NCBI RefSeq assembly: GCF_013404075.1
Contig: NZ_JACBJQ010000027.1
Span: forward strand, 1 to 64,000
Direction: 5' to 3'
Length of the DNA: 64,000 bases
DNA from: Mycolicibacterium vinylchloridicum
GTDB taxonomy: Bacteria; Actinomycetota; Actinomycetes; Mycobacteriales; Mycobacteriaceae
Shown here: positions 56,859 through 64,000 of the stretch, in pieces
How positions within the stretch are numbered: the first letter of the stretch is position 1
Layout of the letters: each line of letters starts with the position of its first letter
The notes under the pieces: generated by a model
Told to the model about the DNA's origin: nothing
Database searches by the model: none
What the model saw: only the letters and a program-made list of their open reading frames with translations
Program-made: the position numbers and the translations under genes

Positions 56859-57787
56859 CGGCGCCGCACTGGCGCACCGCCTTGACTGCGGTCGAGCAAC
56901 AGCAGGTGCGCGCTGTCATCGAGGCCGCCACCCGAGTCGACGGTGTGGCTCCGGTGGGCGAGCAGGTGCTGCGCGAATTGCCCCACTCGCGCACCAGACA
57001 TCTGGTGGCCGCCGACGGTGATGCCGTTCTGGGCTATCTCAATCTGACGCCGGGCCGCGATGCCGCGGACGCGATGGGCGAACTCGTCGTCCACCCGGAC
57101 GCCCGTCGTCGCGGCACCGGGACTGCGCTGGTGCGCGCGGCGATCGACGAGTCCGGGGCAGCGGTGCGGTTCTGGGCGCACGGCACGCTGCCAGCGGCGC
57201 GCGCCGTTGCCGACACGCTCGAGCTGGCGGTGGTTCGCGAACTCATGCAGATGCGCCGGACGCTGCGCGATGTACCTGATCTTGTTGTGCCCCAGGGTAT
57301 TACGCTTCGTACCTATCGGGGTTCAGTCGACGATGCCGAGCTGCTGCGGGTCAACAACGCGGCCTTCTCCTGGCATCCCGAGCAGGGCGGCTGGGAGCAG
57401 TCCGAGCTCGACGAGCGCCGCCGCGAGACGTGGTTCGATCCCGAAGGCCTGTTCCTTGCCGTCGACGATGACACCGGCGCATTGCTCGGATTCCACTGGA
57501 CGAAAGTGCACGCCGACGAGCCCGGGCTCGGTGAGGTGTACGTCGTCGGGGTTGACCCCGCCGCGCAGGGCCGCGGTCTCGGAGGCGCGCTGACCGTGGT
57601 GGGCCTGCACTACCTGGCCGAGCGCCTCGGCTCCCACGAGCGGGGAGAGGTCATGCTCTACGTCGAGGCCGACAACACCGCGGCGGTGAAAACCTATGAG
57701 CGCCTTGGATTTGCTGTATCCAGCGTCGACACCGCATACCGGGCCTCGCCGTCAGCCGATTCTGGCGCCTGCGGGAGCCACAGCTAG
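56855..57787 (+). CDS. mshD: Mycothiol synthase
   Basis: This 310-residue protein has two GNAT acetyltransferase domains. The N-terminal one has VVHPDARRRGTGTALVRA, and the C-terminal one has VVGVDPAAQGRGLGGALTVVGLHYL and YVEADNTAAVKTYERLGF. It acetylates Cys-GlcN-Ins, the last step of mycothiol synthesis; the C-terminal domain is the active one in the M. tuberculosis enzyme. It is coupled to glnR by GTGA, linking nitrogen regulation and thiol synthesis by co-expression. Confidence 0.95.
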   Translation: MTAPHWRTALTAVEQQQVRAVIEAATRVDGVAPVGEQVLRELPHSRTRHLVAADGDAVLGYLNLTPGRDAADAMGELVVHPDARRRGTGTALVRAAIDESGAAVRFWAHGTLPAARAVADTLELAVVRELMQMRRTLRDVPDLVVPQGITLRTYRGSVDDAELLRVNNAAFSWHPEQGGWEQSELDERRRETWFDPEGLFLAVDDDTGALLGFHWTKVHADEPGLGEVYVVGVDPAAQGRGLGGALTVVGLHYLAERLGSHERGEVMLYVEADNTAAVKTYERLGFAVSSVDTAYRASPSADSGACGSHS

Positions 57788-57810
57788 TTAGCGGCTTTTC
57801 GCAATGCCCC

Positions 57811-57839
57811 GTTCATGAACCTGTTCACCTCTCGTTCAT
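57811..57839 (+). promoter_or_regulatory. PHO box: three GTTCA(T/C) repeats upstream of pstS
   Basis: GTTCAT (57811), GTTCAC (57823) and GTTCAT (57834) recur at 12- and 11-bp spacing, the pattern expected for the phosphate-starvation regulator RegX3 of the SenX3-RegX3 system. The first overlaps a perfect GTTCATGAAC palindrome. The box ends 33 bp before TAACTT (57872-57877), the likely -10. Confidence 0.7.
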
Positions 57840-57871
57840 ATTCCAGGTGGGTTCCGTCCACCCCGAACGCC

Positions 57872-57877
57872 TAACTT
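57872..57877 (+). promoter_or_regulatory. -10 element TAACTT of pstSCAB
   Basis: The predicted start lies near 57884, giving a leader of about 57 nt before GTG 57941. No good -35 is seen, as expected for an activator-dependent promoter behind a PHO box. Confidence 0.4.
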
Positions 57878-57940
57878 CCCGGGTGGTGCATGCGCTCCTA
57901 CCGGGGCGAACAGGGCAACACTGTGGAGAAAGTGGGATAG

Positions 57941-59065
57941 GTGAATCTGAACAGGTTTGGCAAGGCGTTCTTCGTGACCGTGTCAGCGACGGCCATCACC
58001 GGCTTGACGCTCACCGCCTGCGGAAGCGACAACAATGCCGGGACGTCCTCGTCGACGGCGTCCGGTTCGTCCAGTGCGTCTGCCGACTGCGGTGGTAAGA
58101 ACGCCCTGACCGGCGAGGGCTCGACCGCCCAGCAGAACGCCGTCGCGGTGTTCAACCAGGTGTGGGGCCAGAAGTGTGCGGGCAAGAACCTCTCGTACAA
58201 CCCGACCGGTTCGGGCGCGGGCGTCACCCAGTTCATTGCCGGCCAGGTGGATTTCGCGGGTTCCGACTCGCCGCTGGCCAAGGACCAGGTCGACCCGGCC
58301 GCCAAGCGCTGCGGCGGCAACCCGGCCTGGAACCTGCCGCTGGTCTTCGGGCCGGTCGCTCTCGGCTACAACCTGCCCGGCGTCGACAAGCTCGTGGTGA
58401 ACGCCGACGTGCTGGCCAAGATCTTCAGCGGTGGCATCACCAACTGGAACGACCCGGCAATCGCCGCGTTGAACAGCGGTGTCTCGCTGCCGGATCAGAA
58501 GATCACGCCGATCTACCGCTCGGATTCCTCGGGCACCACCGACAACTTCCAGAAGTATCTGACCGCTGCCGCTCCGGAGTCCTGGACCAAGGGTGCGGGC
58601 AAAGAGTTCCAGGGTGGCGCCGGTGAGGGTGCGCAGAAGTCGGCCGGCGTCGTGCAGGCCGTGCAGGCCACCCCGGGTGCGATCGGCTACGTCGAGAAGG
58701 GCTTCGCCGACCAGGCCAAGGTGGCGATGGCCCAGATCGACACCGGCAGCGGCCCGGTGGCGCTGACCGACGATTCCGCGAAGGTCGCCATCGACTCGGC
58801 GAAGTTCGCGGGCGAGGGCAACGATCTGGTGCTGGATCTGAACTCGCTGTACGCGACCAAGGCCGCTGGCGCCTACCCGCTGATGCTGGCGACCTACGAG
58901 ATCGTCTGCTCGAAGGGCTACGACGCTGACACCGCCGCAGCGGTGAAGTCGTTCCTGACCGTGGCGGCCAACGACGGACAGGCGGGGCTCCCGGCCGCCG
59001 GTTATGTCCCGCTGCCGGACGCGTTCAAGCAGCGACTGCTGACCGCCGTCAAAGCAATTCAGTAA
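57941..59065 (+). CDS. pstS: Phosphate-binding lipoprotein PstS
   Basis: This 374-residue protein has a lipoprotein signal with lipobox LTAC (Cys27) and a Ser/Thr/Ala-rich linker. The periplasmic binding fold has GEGSTAQQNAV, NPTGSGAGVTQFIAGQVDFAGSDSPL (phosphate-binding Ser/Asp), IYRSDSSGTTDNFQKYL and GAIGYVEKGFA. It captures phosphate outside the membrane for PstCAB. It is the first gene of the pst operon, under the PHO box. Confidence 0.96.
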   Translation: MNLNRFGKAFFVTVSATAITGLTLTACGSDNNAGTSSSTASGSSSASADCGGKNALTGEGSTAQQNAVAVFNQVWGQKCAGKNLSYNPTGSGAGVTQFIAGQVDFAGSDSPLAKDQVDPAAKRCGGNPAWNLPLVFGPVALGYNLPGVDKLVVNADVLAKIFSGGITNWNDPAIAALNSGVSLPDQKITPIYRSDSSGTTDNFQKYLTAAAPESWTKGAGKEFQGGAGEGAQKSAGVVQAVQATPGAIGYVEKGFADQAKVAMAQIDTGSGPVALTDDSAKVAIDSAKFAGEGNDLVLDLNSLYATKAAGAYPLMLATYEIVCSKGYDADTAAAVKSFLTVAANDGQAGLPAAGYVPLPDAFKQRLLTAVKAIQ

Positions 59066-59110
59066 CAGCGCTGGCGAGGCAGGTCGATTGCGGTGACGAT
59101 GGAGAGATCA

Positions 59111-60166
59111 GTGAGCGATGGGGTGGATGTGACCCAAGACGTACCCGGACCTAATCCAGCCGACGCTGGATCCGGAGAAGTCGTGGCTGAGCCCTTCCCG
59201 GAGAAGCCTTCGATCCCGACGAACCCGTCCGGACACACCAAGGTGCGGATCGGCGACCGGATCTTCCGGGGGCTGTCCGAAGGTGCCGGCATTTTCGTCA
59301 TCGCGCTGATCGCCGCGATCGGCCTGTTCCTCGTCTGGCGTGCGGTACCGGCGCTGGGCCGCAACGAGGTGAACTTCTTCACCTACGGCGGCAACTGGGT
59401 CACCACCGATACCGCGCACATGCAGTTCGGCATCCTGGATCTGCTGCAGGTGACGGTGTTCGTCTCGCTGTTCGCACTCGTCCTGGCGATGCCAGTAGCG
59501 CTCGGTATCGCGATCTTCTTGACCCAGTACGCCCCGCGCCGGGTATCCGGCCCGCTGGGCTACATGGTGGATCTGCTGGCCGCCGTGCCGTCGATCATCT
59601 ACGGCGTCTGGGGCCTGTACGTGCTGGCCCCGGTGCTCAAGCCGTTCGCCATGTGGCTCAACGGCAATCTGAGCTGGATCTTCCTCTTCGACACCGGCAA
59701 TGCGTCGGTGGCCGGCGGCGGCACGATCTTCACCGCCGGAATCGTGCTGGCGGTGATGATCCTGCCGATCATCACCGCCGTCACGCGCGAGGTGTTCGTC
59801 CAGACGCCGCGCGGTCAGATCGAGGCCGCACTGGCACTGGGTGCGACGCGCTGGGAAGTCGTCCGGACGACGGTGCTTCCGTTCGGACTGTCCGGCTATA
59901 TCAGCGGCGCCATGCTCGGCTTGGGCCGCGCGCTCGGTGAGACGATCGCGCTGTTGATCATCCTGCGCGGCACGCAGAAGGCGTTCGGCTGGTCGCTGTT
60001 CGACGCCGGCTACACCTTCGCCAGCAAGATCGCCTCGGCCGCTTCGGAATTCAATGATCAATACAAGGCAGGCGCCTACATCGCCGCCGGCCTGGTGTTG
60101 TTCATCCTGACGTTCGTGGTCAACTCGGCGGCCCGCGCCGCGGTGGCCGGAAGGGGGGCCCGATGA
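59111..60166 (+). CDS. pstC: Phosphate ABC transporter permease PstC
   Basis: This permease of about 351 residues has six TM segments after a hydrophilic N-terminal tail of about 55 residues. The ABC coupling (EAA) loop is EVFVQTPRGQIEAALALGATRWEVVRTTVLP. GTG 59111 is chosen because GGAGAG lies 4 nt upstream; ATG 59099 and GTG 59093 are in-frame alternatives. Its stop overlaps the pstA ATG (ATGA). Confidence 0.95.
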   Translation: MSDGVDVTQDVPGPNPADAGSGEVVAEPFPEKPSIPTNPSGHTKVRIGDRIFRGLSEGAGIFVIALIAAIGLFLVWRAVPALGRNEVNFFTYGGNWVTTDTAHMQFGILDLLQVTVFVSLFALVLAMPVALGIAIFLTQYAPRRVSGPLGYMVDLLAAVPSIIYGVWGLYVLAPVLKPFAMWLNGNLSWIFLFDTGNASVAGGGTIFTAGIVLAVMILPIITAVTREVFVQTPRGQIEAALALGATRWEVVRTTVLPFGLSGYISGAMLGLGRALGETIALLIILRGTQKAFGWSLFDAGYTFASKIASAASEFNDQYKAGAYIAAGLVLFILTFVVNSAARAAVAGRGAR

Positions 60167-61077
60167 CCTCGACGCTCGACAAGCCGGTCAAGGCGCCGAC
60201 ATTCCAGGCGGTGAGCCTGCGGCGCAAGGTGACCAACCAGACCGCCACCGTCCTGGTGACGCTGTCGGTGGTGGTCGCTGTGGTGCCGCTGATCTGGGTG
60301 CTGTACTCGGTGGTCACCAAGGGCCTCGGCATTGTCCTCGACAGCACCTGGTGGACGAACTCGCAGGCCGGGATGACGGCCTTCATGGCCGGCGGCGGTG
60401 TCTACCACGCCCTGGTGGGCACGGTCCTGCAAGGACTTTTCTGCGCGATCATCTCGATCCCGGTCGGCGTCTTCGTCGGTATCTACCTGGTCGAGTACGG
60501 CGGCGGCACCAAGCTGGGCAAGCTCACCACGTTCATGGTGGACATCCTCACCGGCGTTCCCTCGATCGTCGCGGCGCTGTTCATCTACGCCCTGTGGGTC
60601 GCCACCCTGGGCTTCCAGCGGTCCGGCTTCGCGGTGTCGCTGGCGCTGGTGCTGCTGATGATCCCGGTGATCGTGCGCTCCACCGAGGAGATGCTGCGCA
60701 TCGTTCCGATGGATCTGCGCGAGGCCAGCTATGCGCTGGGTGTGCCGAAGTGGAAAACCATTGCGCGCATTGTCATTCCGACGGCACTGTCGGGCATCGT
60801 CACCGGCGTCATGCTGGCGCTGGCCCGCGTGATGGGGGAGACGGCACCACTGTTGATCCTGGTCGGCTACTCCCAAGCGATGAACTTCGACATGTTCAAC
60901 GGATTCATGGGCTCGTTGCCCGGCATGATGTACGACCAGACGTCGGCCGGTGCGGGTGCCAACCCTGTTCCGACCGACCGACTCTGGGGCGCGGCGCTGA
61001 CGCTGATCGTTTTGATCGCGCTTCTCAACGTCGGTGCGCGCTTCATCGCCAAATTCTTTGCCCCGAAAAAGGTTTAG
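60163..61077 (+). CDS. pstA: Phosphate ABC transporter permease PstA
   Basis: This 304-residue permease has six TM segments and the EAA loop EEMLRIVPMDLREASYALGVPKWKTIARIVIP. It pairs with PstC to form the channel for phosphate. It is translated from an ATG overlapping the pstC stop. AGGAG at its 3' end (61076-61080) serves pstB. Confidence 0.95.
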   Translation: MTSTLDKPVKAPTFQAVSLRRKVTNQTATVLVTLSVVVAVVPLIWVLYSVVTKGLGIVLDSTWWTNSQAGMTAFMAGGGVYHALVGTVLQGLFCAIISIPVGVFVGIYLVEYGGGTKLGKLTTFMVDILTGVPSIVAALFIYALWVATLGFQRSGFAVSLALVLLMIPVIVRSTEEMLRIVPMDLREASYALGVPKWKTIARIVIPTALSGIVTGVMLALARVMGETAPLLILVGYSQAMNFDMFNGFMGSLPGMMYDQTSAGAGANPVPTDRLWGAALTLIVLIALLNVGARFIAKFFAPKKV

Positions 61078-61086
61078 GAGCTTTCG

Positions 61087-61863
61087 ATGGCCAAGCGGCT
61101 TGATCTCAAAGACGTCAACATCTACTACGGCAGCTTCCACGCTGTCGCCGACGTGTCGCTGGCGGTGCCGCCGCGCAACGTGACCGCGTTCATCGGCCCG
61201 TCGGGCTGCGGCAAGTCCACCGTGCTGCGCACGCTCAACCGCATGCACGAGGTGATCCCGGGCGCCCGGGTCGAGGGCTCGGTGCTGCTCGACGGTGAGG
61301 ACATCTACGGCTCCGGCGTCGATCCGGTTGGTGTGCGCAAGACCATCGGCATGGTCTTCCAGCGCCCGAATCCGTTCCCCACCATGTCGATTCGCGACAA
61401 CGTGGTGGCTGGGCTGAAGCTGCAGGGCGTGCGCAACAAGAAGGTGCTCGACGAAACCTGCGAGCGCTCGCTCAAGGGCGCCAACCTGTGGAACGAGGTC
61501 AAGGACCGGCTAGAGAAGCCCGGTGGCGGCCTGTCCGGCGGTCAGCAGCAGCGCCTGTGCATCGCCCGTGCCATCGCCGTGCAGCCCGACGTGCTGCTGA
61601 TGGACGAGCCGTGTTCGGCGCTCGACCCGATCTCCACGCTGGCGATCGAGGACCTGATCGGTGAGCTCAAGCAGGAGTTCACGATCGTCATCGTCACGCA
61701 CAACATGCAGCAGGCCGCCCGCGTCAGCGATCAGACCGCATTCTTCAACCTGGAAGCCACCGGCAAGCCCGGCAAGCTGGTCGAGATCGACGACACCGAG
61801 AAGATCTTCTCCAACCCGAGCCAGAAGGCCACCGAGGACTACATCTCGGGCCGCTTCGGCTAG
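61087..61863 (+). CDS. pstB: Phosphate ABC transporter ATPase PstB (PhoT)
   Basis: This 258-residue ABC ATPase has Walker A GPSGCGKST near residue 38, Q-loop FQRPNPFPTMSI, signature LSGGQQQR, Walker B VLLMDEP and the switch His in VTHNM. The C-terminal TEKIFSNPSQKATEDYISGRFG is typical of PstB. It powers phosphate import and, with PhoU, takes part in signalling to SenX3. It is equivalent to Rv0820. Confidence 0.97.
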   Translation: MAKRLDLKDVNIYYGSFHAVADVSLAVPPRNVTAFIGPSGCGKSTVLRTLNRMHEVIPGARVEGSVLLDGEDIYGSGVDPVGVRKTIGMVFQRPNPFPTMSIRDNVVAGLKLQGVRNKKVLDETCERSLKGANLWNEVKDRLEKPGGGLSGGQQQRLCIARAIAVQPDVLLMDEPCSALDPISTLAIEDLIGELKQEFTIVIVTHNMQQAARVSDQTAFFNLEATGKPGKLVEIDDTEKIFSNPSQKATEDYISGRFG

Positions 61864-61876
61864 GCCGACCGCAGAA

Positions 61877-61915
61877 CGAAAAATCCGGTATCGCACTGCG
61901 ATACCGGATTTTTCG
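61877..61915. terminator. Perfect bidirectional intrinsic terminator between pstB and phoU
   Basis: CGAAAAATCCGGTATCG and its exact complement form a 17-bp stem around CACTG. The A5/T5 runs inside the stem base give a U-rich 3' end in both directions, so it can end both the pst operon and the convergent phoU transcript. Confidence 0.9.
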
Positions 61916-61932
61916 TGCTTCGAGGCGAAGCC

Positions 61933-62598
61933 TCAGTAGGTCGGAATCTCTTCCTCTTCGGGCAGACGGCCGGTGACCTGGAAGATCACTCGCCGGGAGA
62001 TCTCCACGGCATGATCGGCAAAGCGCTCGTAGAACCGGCCCAGCAGTGTCACGTCGACCGCGGCGGCCACGCCATGCTTCCACTCGCGATCCATCAGCAC
62101 GGTGAACAGATGCCGATGTAGATCGTCCATCGCGTCGTCTTCCTCGCGGATGCGACGGGCCTTCTCCGGATCCCGGGACAGCAGGACCTCTTGCGCACTA
62201 TTGCCCAATTCGACTGCAACACGGCCCATTTCGGCAAAGTAGCCGTTCACTTCCTCGGGCAGCGCGTGCTGCGGGTGCCGACGGCGGGCGATCTTGGCGA
62301 CGTGCAGTGCCAGAGCTCCCATCCGGTCGACATCAGCGACGATCTGAATCGAGCTCACGATCGCCCGCAGATCGCCGGCCACCGGCGCCTGCAGAGCCAG
62401 CAGCACGAAGGCCGCTTCCTCGGCGCGGGCGCTGGCCGAGGAGATCTGATCGTGGTCGGTGATGACCTGTTCGGCGAGCACCAGGTCGGCCTGGAGCAGC
62501 GCCTGAGTCGCCCGTTCCATCGCGACCCCGGCCAGCCGACACATGTCCGCCAGCTGGTTGGTCAGAGCATCGAGTTGCTCGTGGTACGCGGTCCGCAT
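61933..62598 (-). CDS. phoU: Phosphate-signalling protein PhoU (PhoY2)
   Basis: This 221-residue protein is a double three-helix bundle with the two PhoU metal/acidic motifs (DHDQISSASARAEE and EDDAMDDLHRHLF) and RFYERFADHAVEISRRV. It represses Pho signalling when phosphate is plentiful. ATG 62598 lies 7 nt after TAGGGT and also has GGGAG upstream. It is separated from pst by the shared terminator, as in mycobacteria. Confidence 0.95.
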   Translation of the reverse strand: MRTAYHEQLDALTNQLADMCRLAGVAMERATQALLQADLVLAEQVITDHDQISSASARAEEAAFVLLALQAPVAGDLRAIVSSIQIVADVDRMGALALHVAKIARRRHPQHALPEEVNGYFAEMGRVAVELGNSAQEVLLSRDPEKARRIREEDDAMDDLHRHLFTVLMDREWKHGVAAAVDVTLLGRFYERFADHAVEISRRVIFQVTGRLPEEEEIPTY

Positions 62599-62605
62599 AG
62601 CTCCC

Positions 62606-62611
62606 ACCCTA
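62606..62611 (-). promoter_or_regulatory. -10 element TAGGGT of phoU
   Basis: TAGGGT on the - strand ends 7 nt before ATG 62598; the PHO box at 62645-62662 lies 34 bp further upstream. Confidence 0.5.
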
Positions 62612-62644
62612 CTTTCTGCCTGTGCGCTCAGTATGTGCAGGCAG

Positions 62645-62662
62645 GGTGAACGAACGGTGAAT
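62645..62662 (-). promoter_or_regulatory. PHO box ATTCACC-GTTC-GTTCACC upstream of phoU
   Basis: On the - strand two 7-mers, ATTCACC and GTTCACC, recur at exactly 11 bp, the RegX3-type direct repeat. The distance to the -10 (34 bp) nearly equals that at pstS (33 bp). Confidence 0.65.
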
Positions 62663-62689
62663 GAAAGCAAACCCCTCGTGCGGGCGGCG

Positions 62690-64000
62690 CTATTCGCAGG
62701 TGACGTCCGCTGCGTTGGTGACGGTGAGATCCTCGGGCAACTGGGTGGGGGTGCTGTTGGAGTTGTGACTGACGTGAACGCTGACCGTCGATCCGCTCGG
62801 CGGCGGGGCTCCGACGGCGCTGAAATCGGGGCCGAGAACCACCTGCACGGTGTTCTTCAGGCCGTCCACCCGCTCCATCTGTGCGTTCGGGAATGCTGCG
62901 GCCACCGTGGCGGCGGCCTGCTCATTGCCCGCCGAGAACATGATTGTCGTCGAGTTGACGGCGCTGCCGGTGTAGTCGTCGGGTTGCAGCACGCGGAAAC
63001 CGTGTTCGCGCAGTGCGGCGGCCGCGGTGGCGCCCAGCCCGTCCTGGCCGGTGGCATTCGAGACCTGCACGCTGATGTCCTGCGGATCGGTGGTCACCGC
63101 GTTGACCAGCTCGGTCTGGGTGGTTTCGGCAGGCTGCTCGGTGGGATTCGGTTTGGCGGCCTGCAGGGTCTGCTGCGCCGCGGTCAGCGGGCTGGTCGTC
63201 GCGTTGGTGTCGTTCTCGCCGGGCAGCGGATCGTCGTTGATGATCGCGTCGAACAAGCTGCGGATGTCCTCGGTGCGCGGCGGCTCGTTGCCGTCGGCGT
63301 CGGTGATCCCGGTGGTCGGGACGGTGACGAAGGTGATCCGGCCGGCGTTGACGCCCTGCAGTGACTGCCCGAGGTCGACGAGGTCCTTCGTCCGGACGTT
63401 GTCGACGTAGGTGTCGTCGATGAACATGTTGACCACGTTGTTGAGTTTGCTGAGGCTGAACAGCGTGTCCTTGGAGATGATCGAGCGCAGCAGCGAGGAC
63501 AGGAACAGCTGCTGGCGTTTGATCCGGCCGTAGTCACCGTTGACCTCGGTGGTGACCTGGCGGGCGCGCACGTAGTTCAGCGCGGTGTGCCCGTCGAGCG
63601 TTTGGTGCCCGGCACTGGCGAGCACCGTACCCAGCTCGTAGTCATCCAGCGGGGTGGTGCTGCACACGTCGACCCCGCCGAGGGCGTCGACCATCTTGGA
63701 GAACCCGGCGAAGTCGACCGCCATGAACCGGTTGATCGACAGGCCCGACATCTTCTGGATGACCTTGACCAGGCACTTCGGTCCGCCGTAGGCGTACGCC
63801 GAGTTCAGCTTCGTCTCGGTGTAGCGGTAGTCGTCACTCATCTCGCCGGTGAACTTGTCGAGAACCGGACCGTACTTGCCGCTGTCGGGGTCCCAGGCCT
63901 GGCAGTAGGCCGGCGTGATCGCCAGGTCCCGGGGGAAGGACACCGCGACGACGCGCTTGCGGTCGGCGGGGACGTTGACCAGCATGACGGTGTCCGAGCG
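62690..64000 (-). CDS. LytR-CpsA-Psr (LCP) family protein (N-terminus outside window)
   Basis: The visible 436 residues lack the N-terminal membrane anchor, which lies beyond the right edge. The LCP core has RSDTVMLVNVPADRKRVVAVSFPRDL (conserved Asp/Arg), INRFMAVDFAGFSKMVDALGGVDVCS, LDGHTALNYVRARQ and DYGRIKRQQLFLSSLLR. A C-terminal LytR_C domain (DISVQVSNATGQDGLGATAAAALREHGF and TVQVVLGPDFSAV) follows a Pro/Thr-rich linker. LCP proteins attach arabinogalactan to peptidoglycan outside the cell. It corresponds to Rv0822c and is co-oriented with phoU, 91 bp upstream of it. Confidence 0.93.
   Translation of the reverse strand, partial: RSDTVMLVNVPADRKRVVAVSFPRDLAITPAYCQAWDPDSGKYGPVLDKFTGEMSDDYRYTETKLNSAYAYGGPKCLVKVIQKMSGLSINRFMAVDFAGFSKMVDALGGVDVCSTTPLDDYELGTVLASAGHQTLDGHTALNYVRARQVTTEVNGDYGRIKRQQLFLSSLLRSIISKDTLFSLSKLNNVVNMFIDDTYVDNVRTKDLVDLGQSLQGVNAGRITFVTVPTTGITDADGNEPPRTEDIRSLFDAIINDDPLPGENDTNATTSPLTAAQQTLQAAKPNPTEQPAETTQTELVNAVTTDPQDISVQVSNATGQDGLGATAAAALREHGFRVLQPDDYTGSAVNSTTIMFSAGNEQAAATVAAAFPNAQMERVDGLKNTVQVVLGPDFSAVGAPPPSGSTVSVHVSHNSNSTPTQLPEDLTVTNAADVTCE

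Noticed and set aside
1..64000. tRNA/rRNA genes, CRISPR arrays, insertion sequences, prophage or att sites
   Set aside because: No TpsiC-like GTTCGAATC arms, regular short repeats with spacers, transposase or integrase motifs were seen; the gene order is that of the conserved mycobacterial chromosome.

Overview
The window is high-GC actinobacterial DNA, almost certainly from a fast-growing mycobacterium (Mycolicibacterium type). The evidence is gene content and order. The purine genes purD, purB, purC, purS-purQ, purL, purF and purM are scattered in the order known from Mycobacterium tuberculosis Rv0772-Rv0809 and M. smegmatis. They are followed by ygfZ, pabC, nitrobindin, sseC-cysA, thiX, lmeA, glnR, mshD, pstSCAB, phoU and an LCP protein (Rv0811c-Rv0822c). 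Mycobacterial markers include mycothiol synthase, a RelZ-type alarmone synthetase, encapsulin with DyP peroxidase, several P450s and an Rv0203-type hemophore. All assignments come from reading the translated sequence and from memory of families; no search was run.

Layout. 1-3450: exported proteins (a partial one, a hemophore, a repeat-built helical protein, a one-TM microprotein) around an orphan sensor kinase. 3456-10805: a P450/membrane protein/TetR operon divergent from an acyl-CoA carboxylase subunit, then purD, a second P450 and a mycothiol-dependent-type enzyme. 10802-16634: exported esterase, TetR, SDR, relZ and purB. 16639-22988: a catabolic island with a mycofactocin-type SDR, TetR, amidohydrolase, GMC oxidoreductase, ferredoxin, two NTF2-fold proteins and a Rieske oxygenase; the last six form one overlapping operon behind a perfect 20-bp palindrome. 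23079-31139: purC, an intact ptrB, glutathione peroxidase, SDR, metallo-hydrolase, purS and purQ. 31136-38105: encapsulin and its DyP cargo, aminopeptidase, third P450, a SnoaL/TetR pair with an operator inside its promoter, and an antiporter. 38115-48764: purL, a membrane hydrolase, CPBP protease, purF, purM and small genes. 48902-55869: ygfZ/pabC, a structured intergenic region, paralogous lipoproteins, nitrobindin with a 32-residue microprotein, and the sulfur operon led by a poly-cysteine upstream ORF. 56058-64000: glnR-mshD, the Pho regulon (pstSCAB, phoU) with matching PHO boxes, and an LCP ligase gene cut by the window end.

Two themes recur. Many starts lie 6-8 nt downstream of a TANNNT -10 element with no Shine-Dalgarno sequence, the arrangement expected of leaderless mRNAs; this holds for purD, purB, purC, purL and purM, while purS and purF have leaders with ribosome sites. 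Gene ends are also packed: ATGA, GTGA and TGATG overlaps inside operons, and convergent pairs that overlap by 3-14 bp. The parts least explained by known biology are the Rieske island, the structured region after pabC, the SnoaL/TetR operator and the repeat protein beside the orphan kinase.
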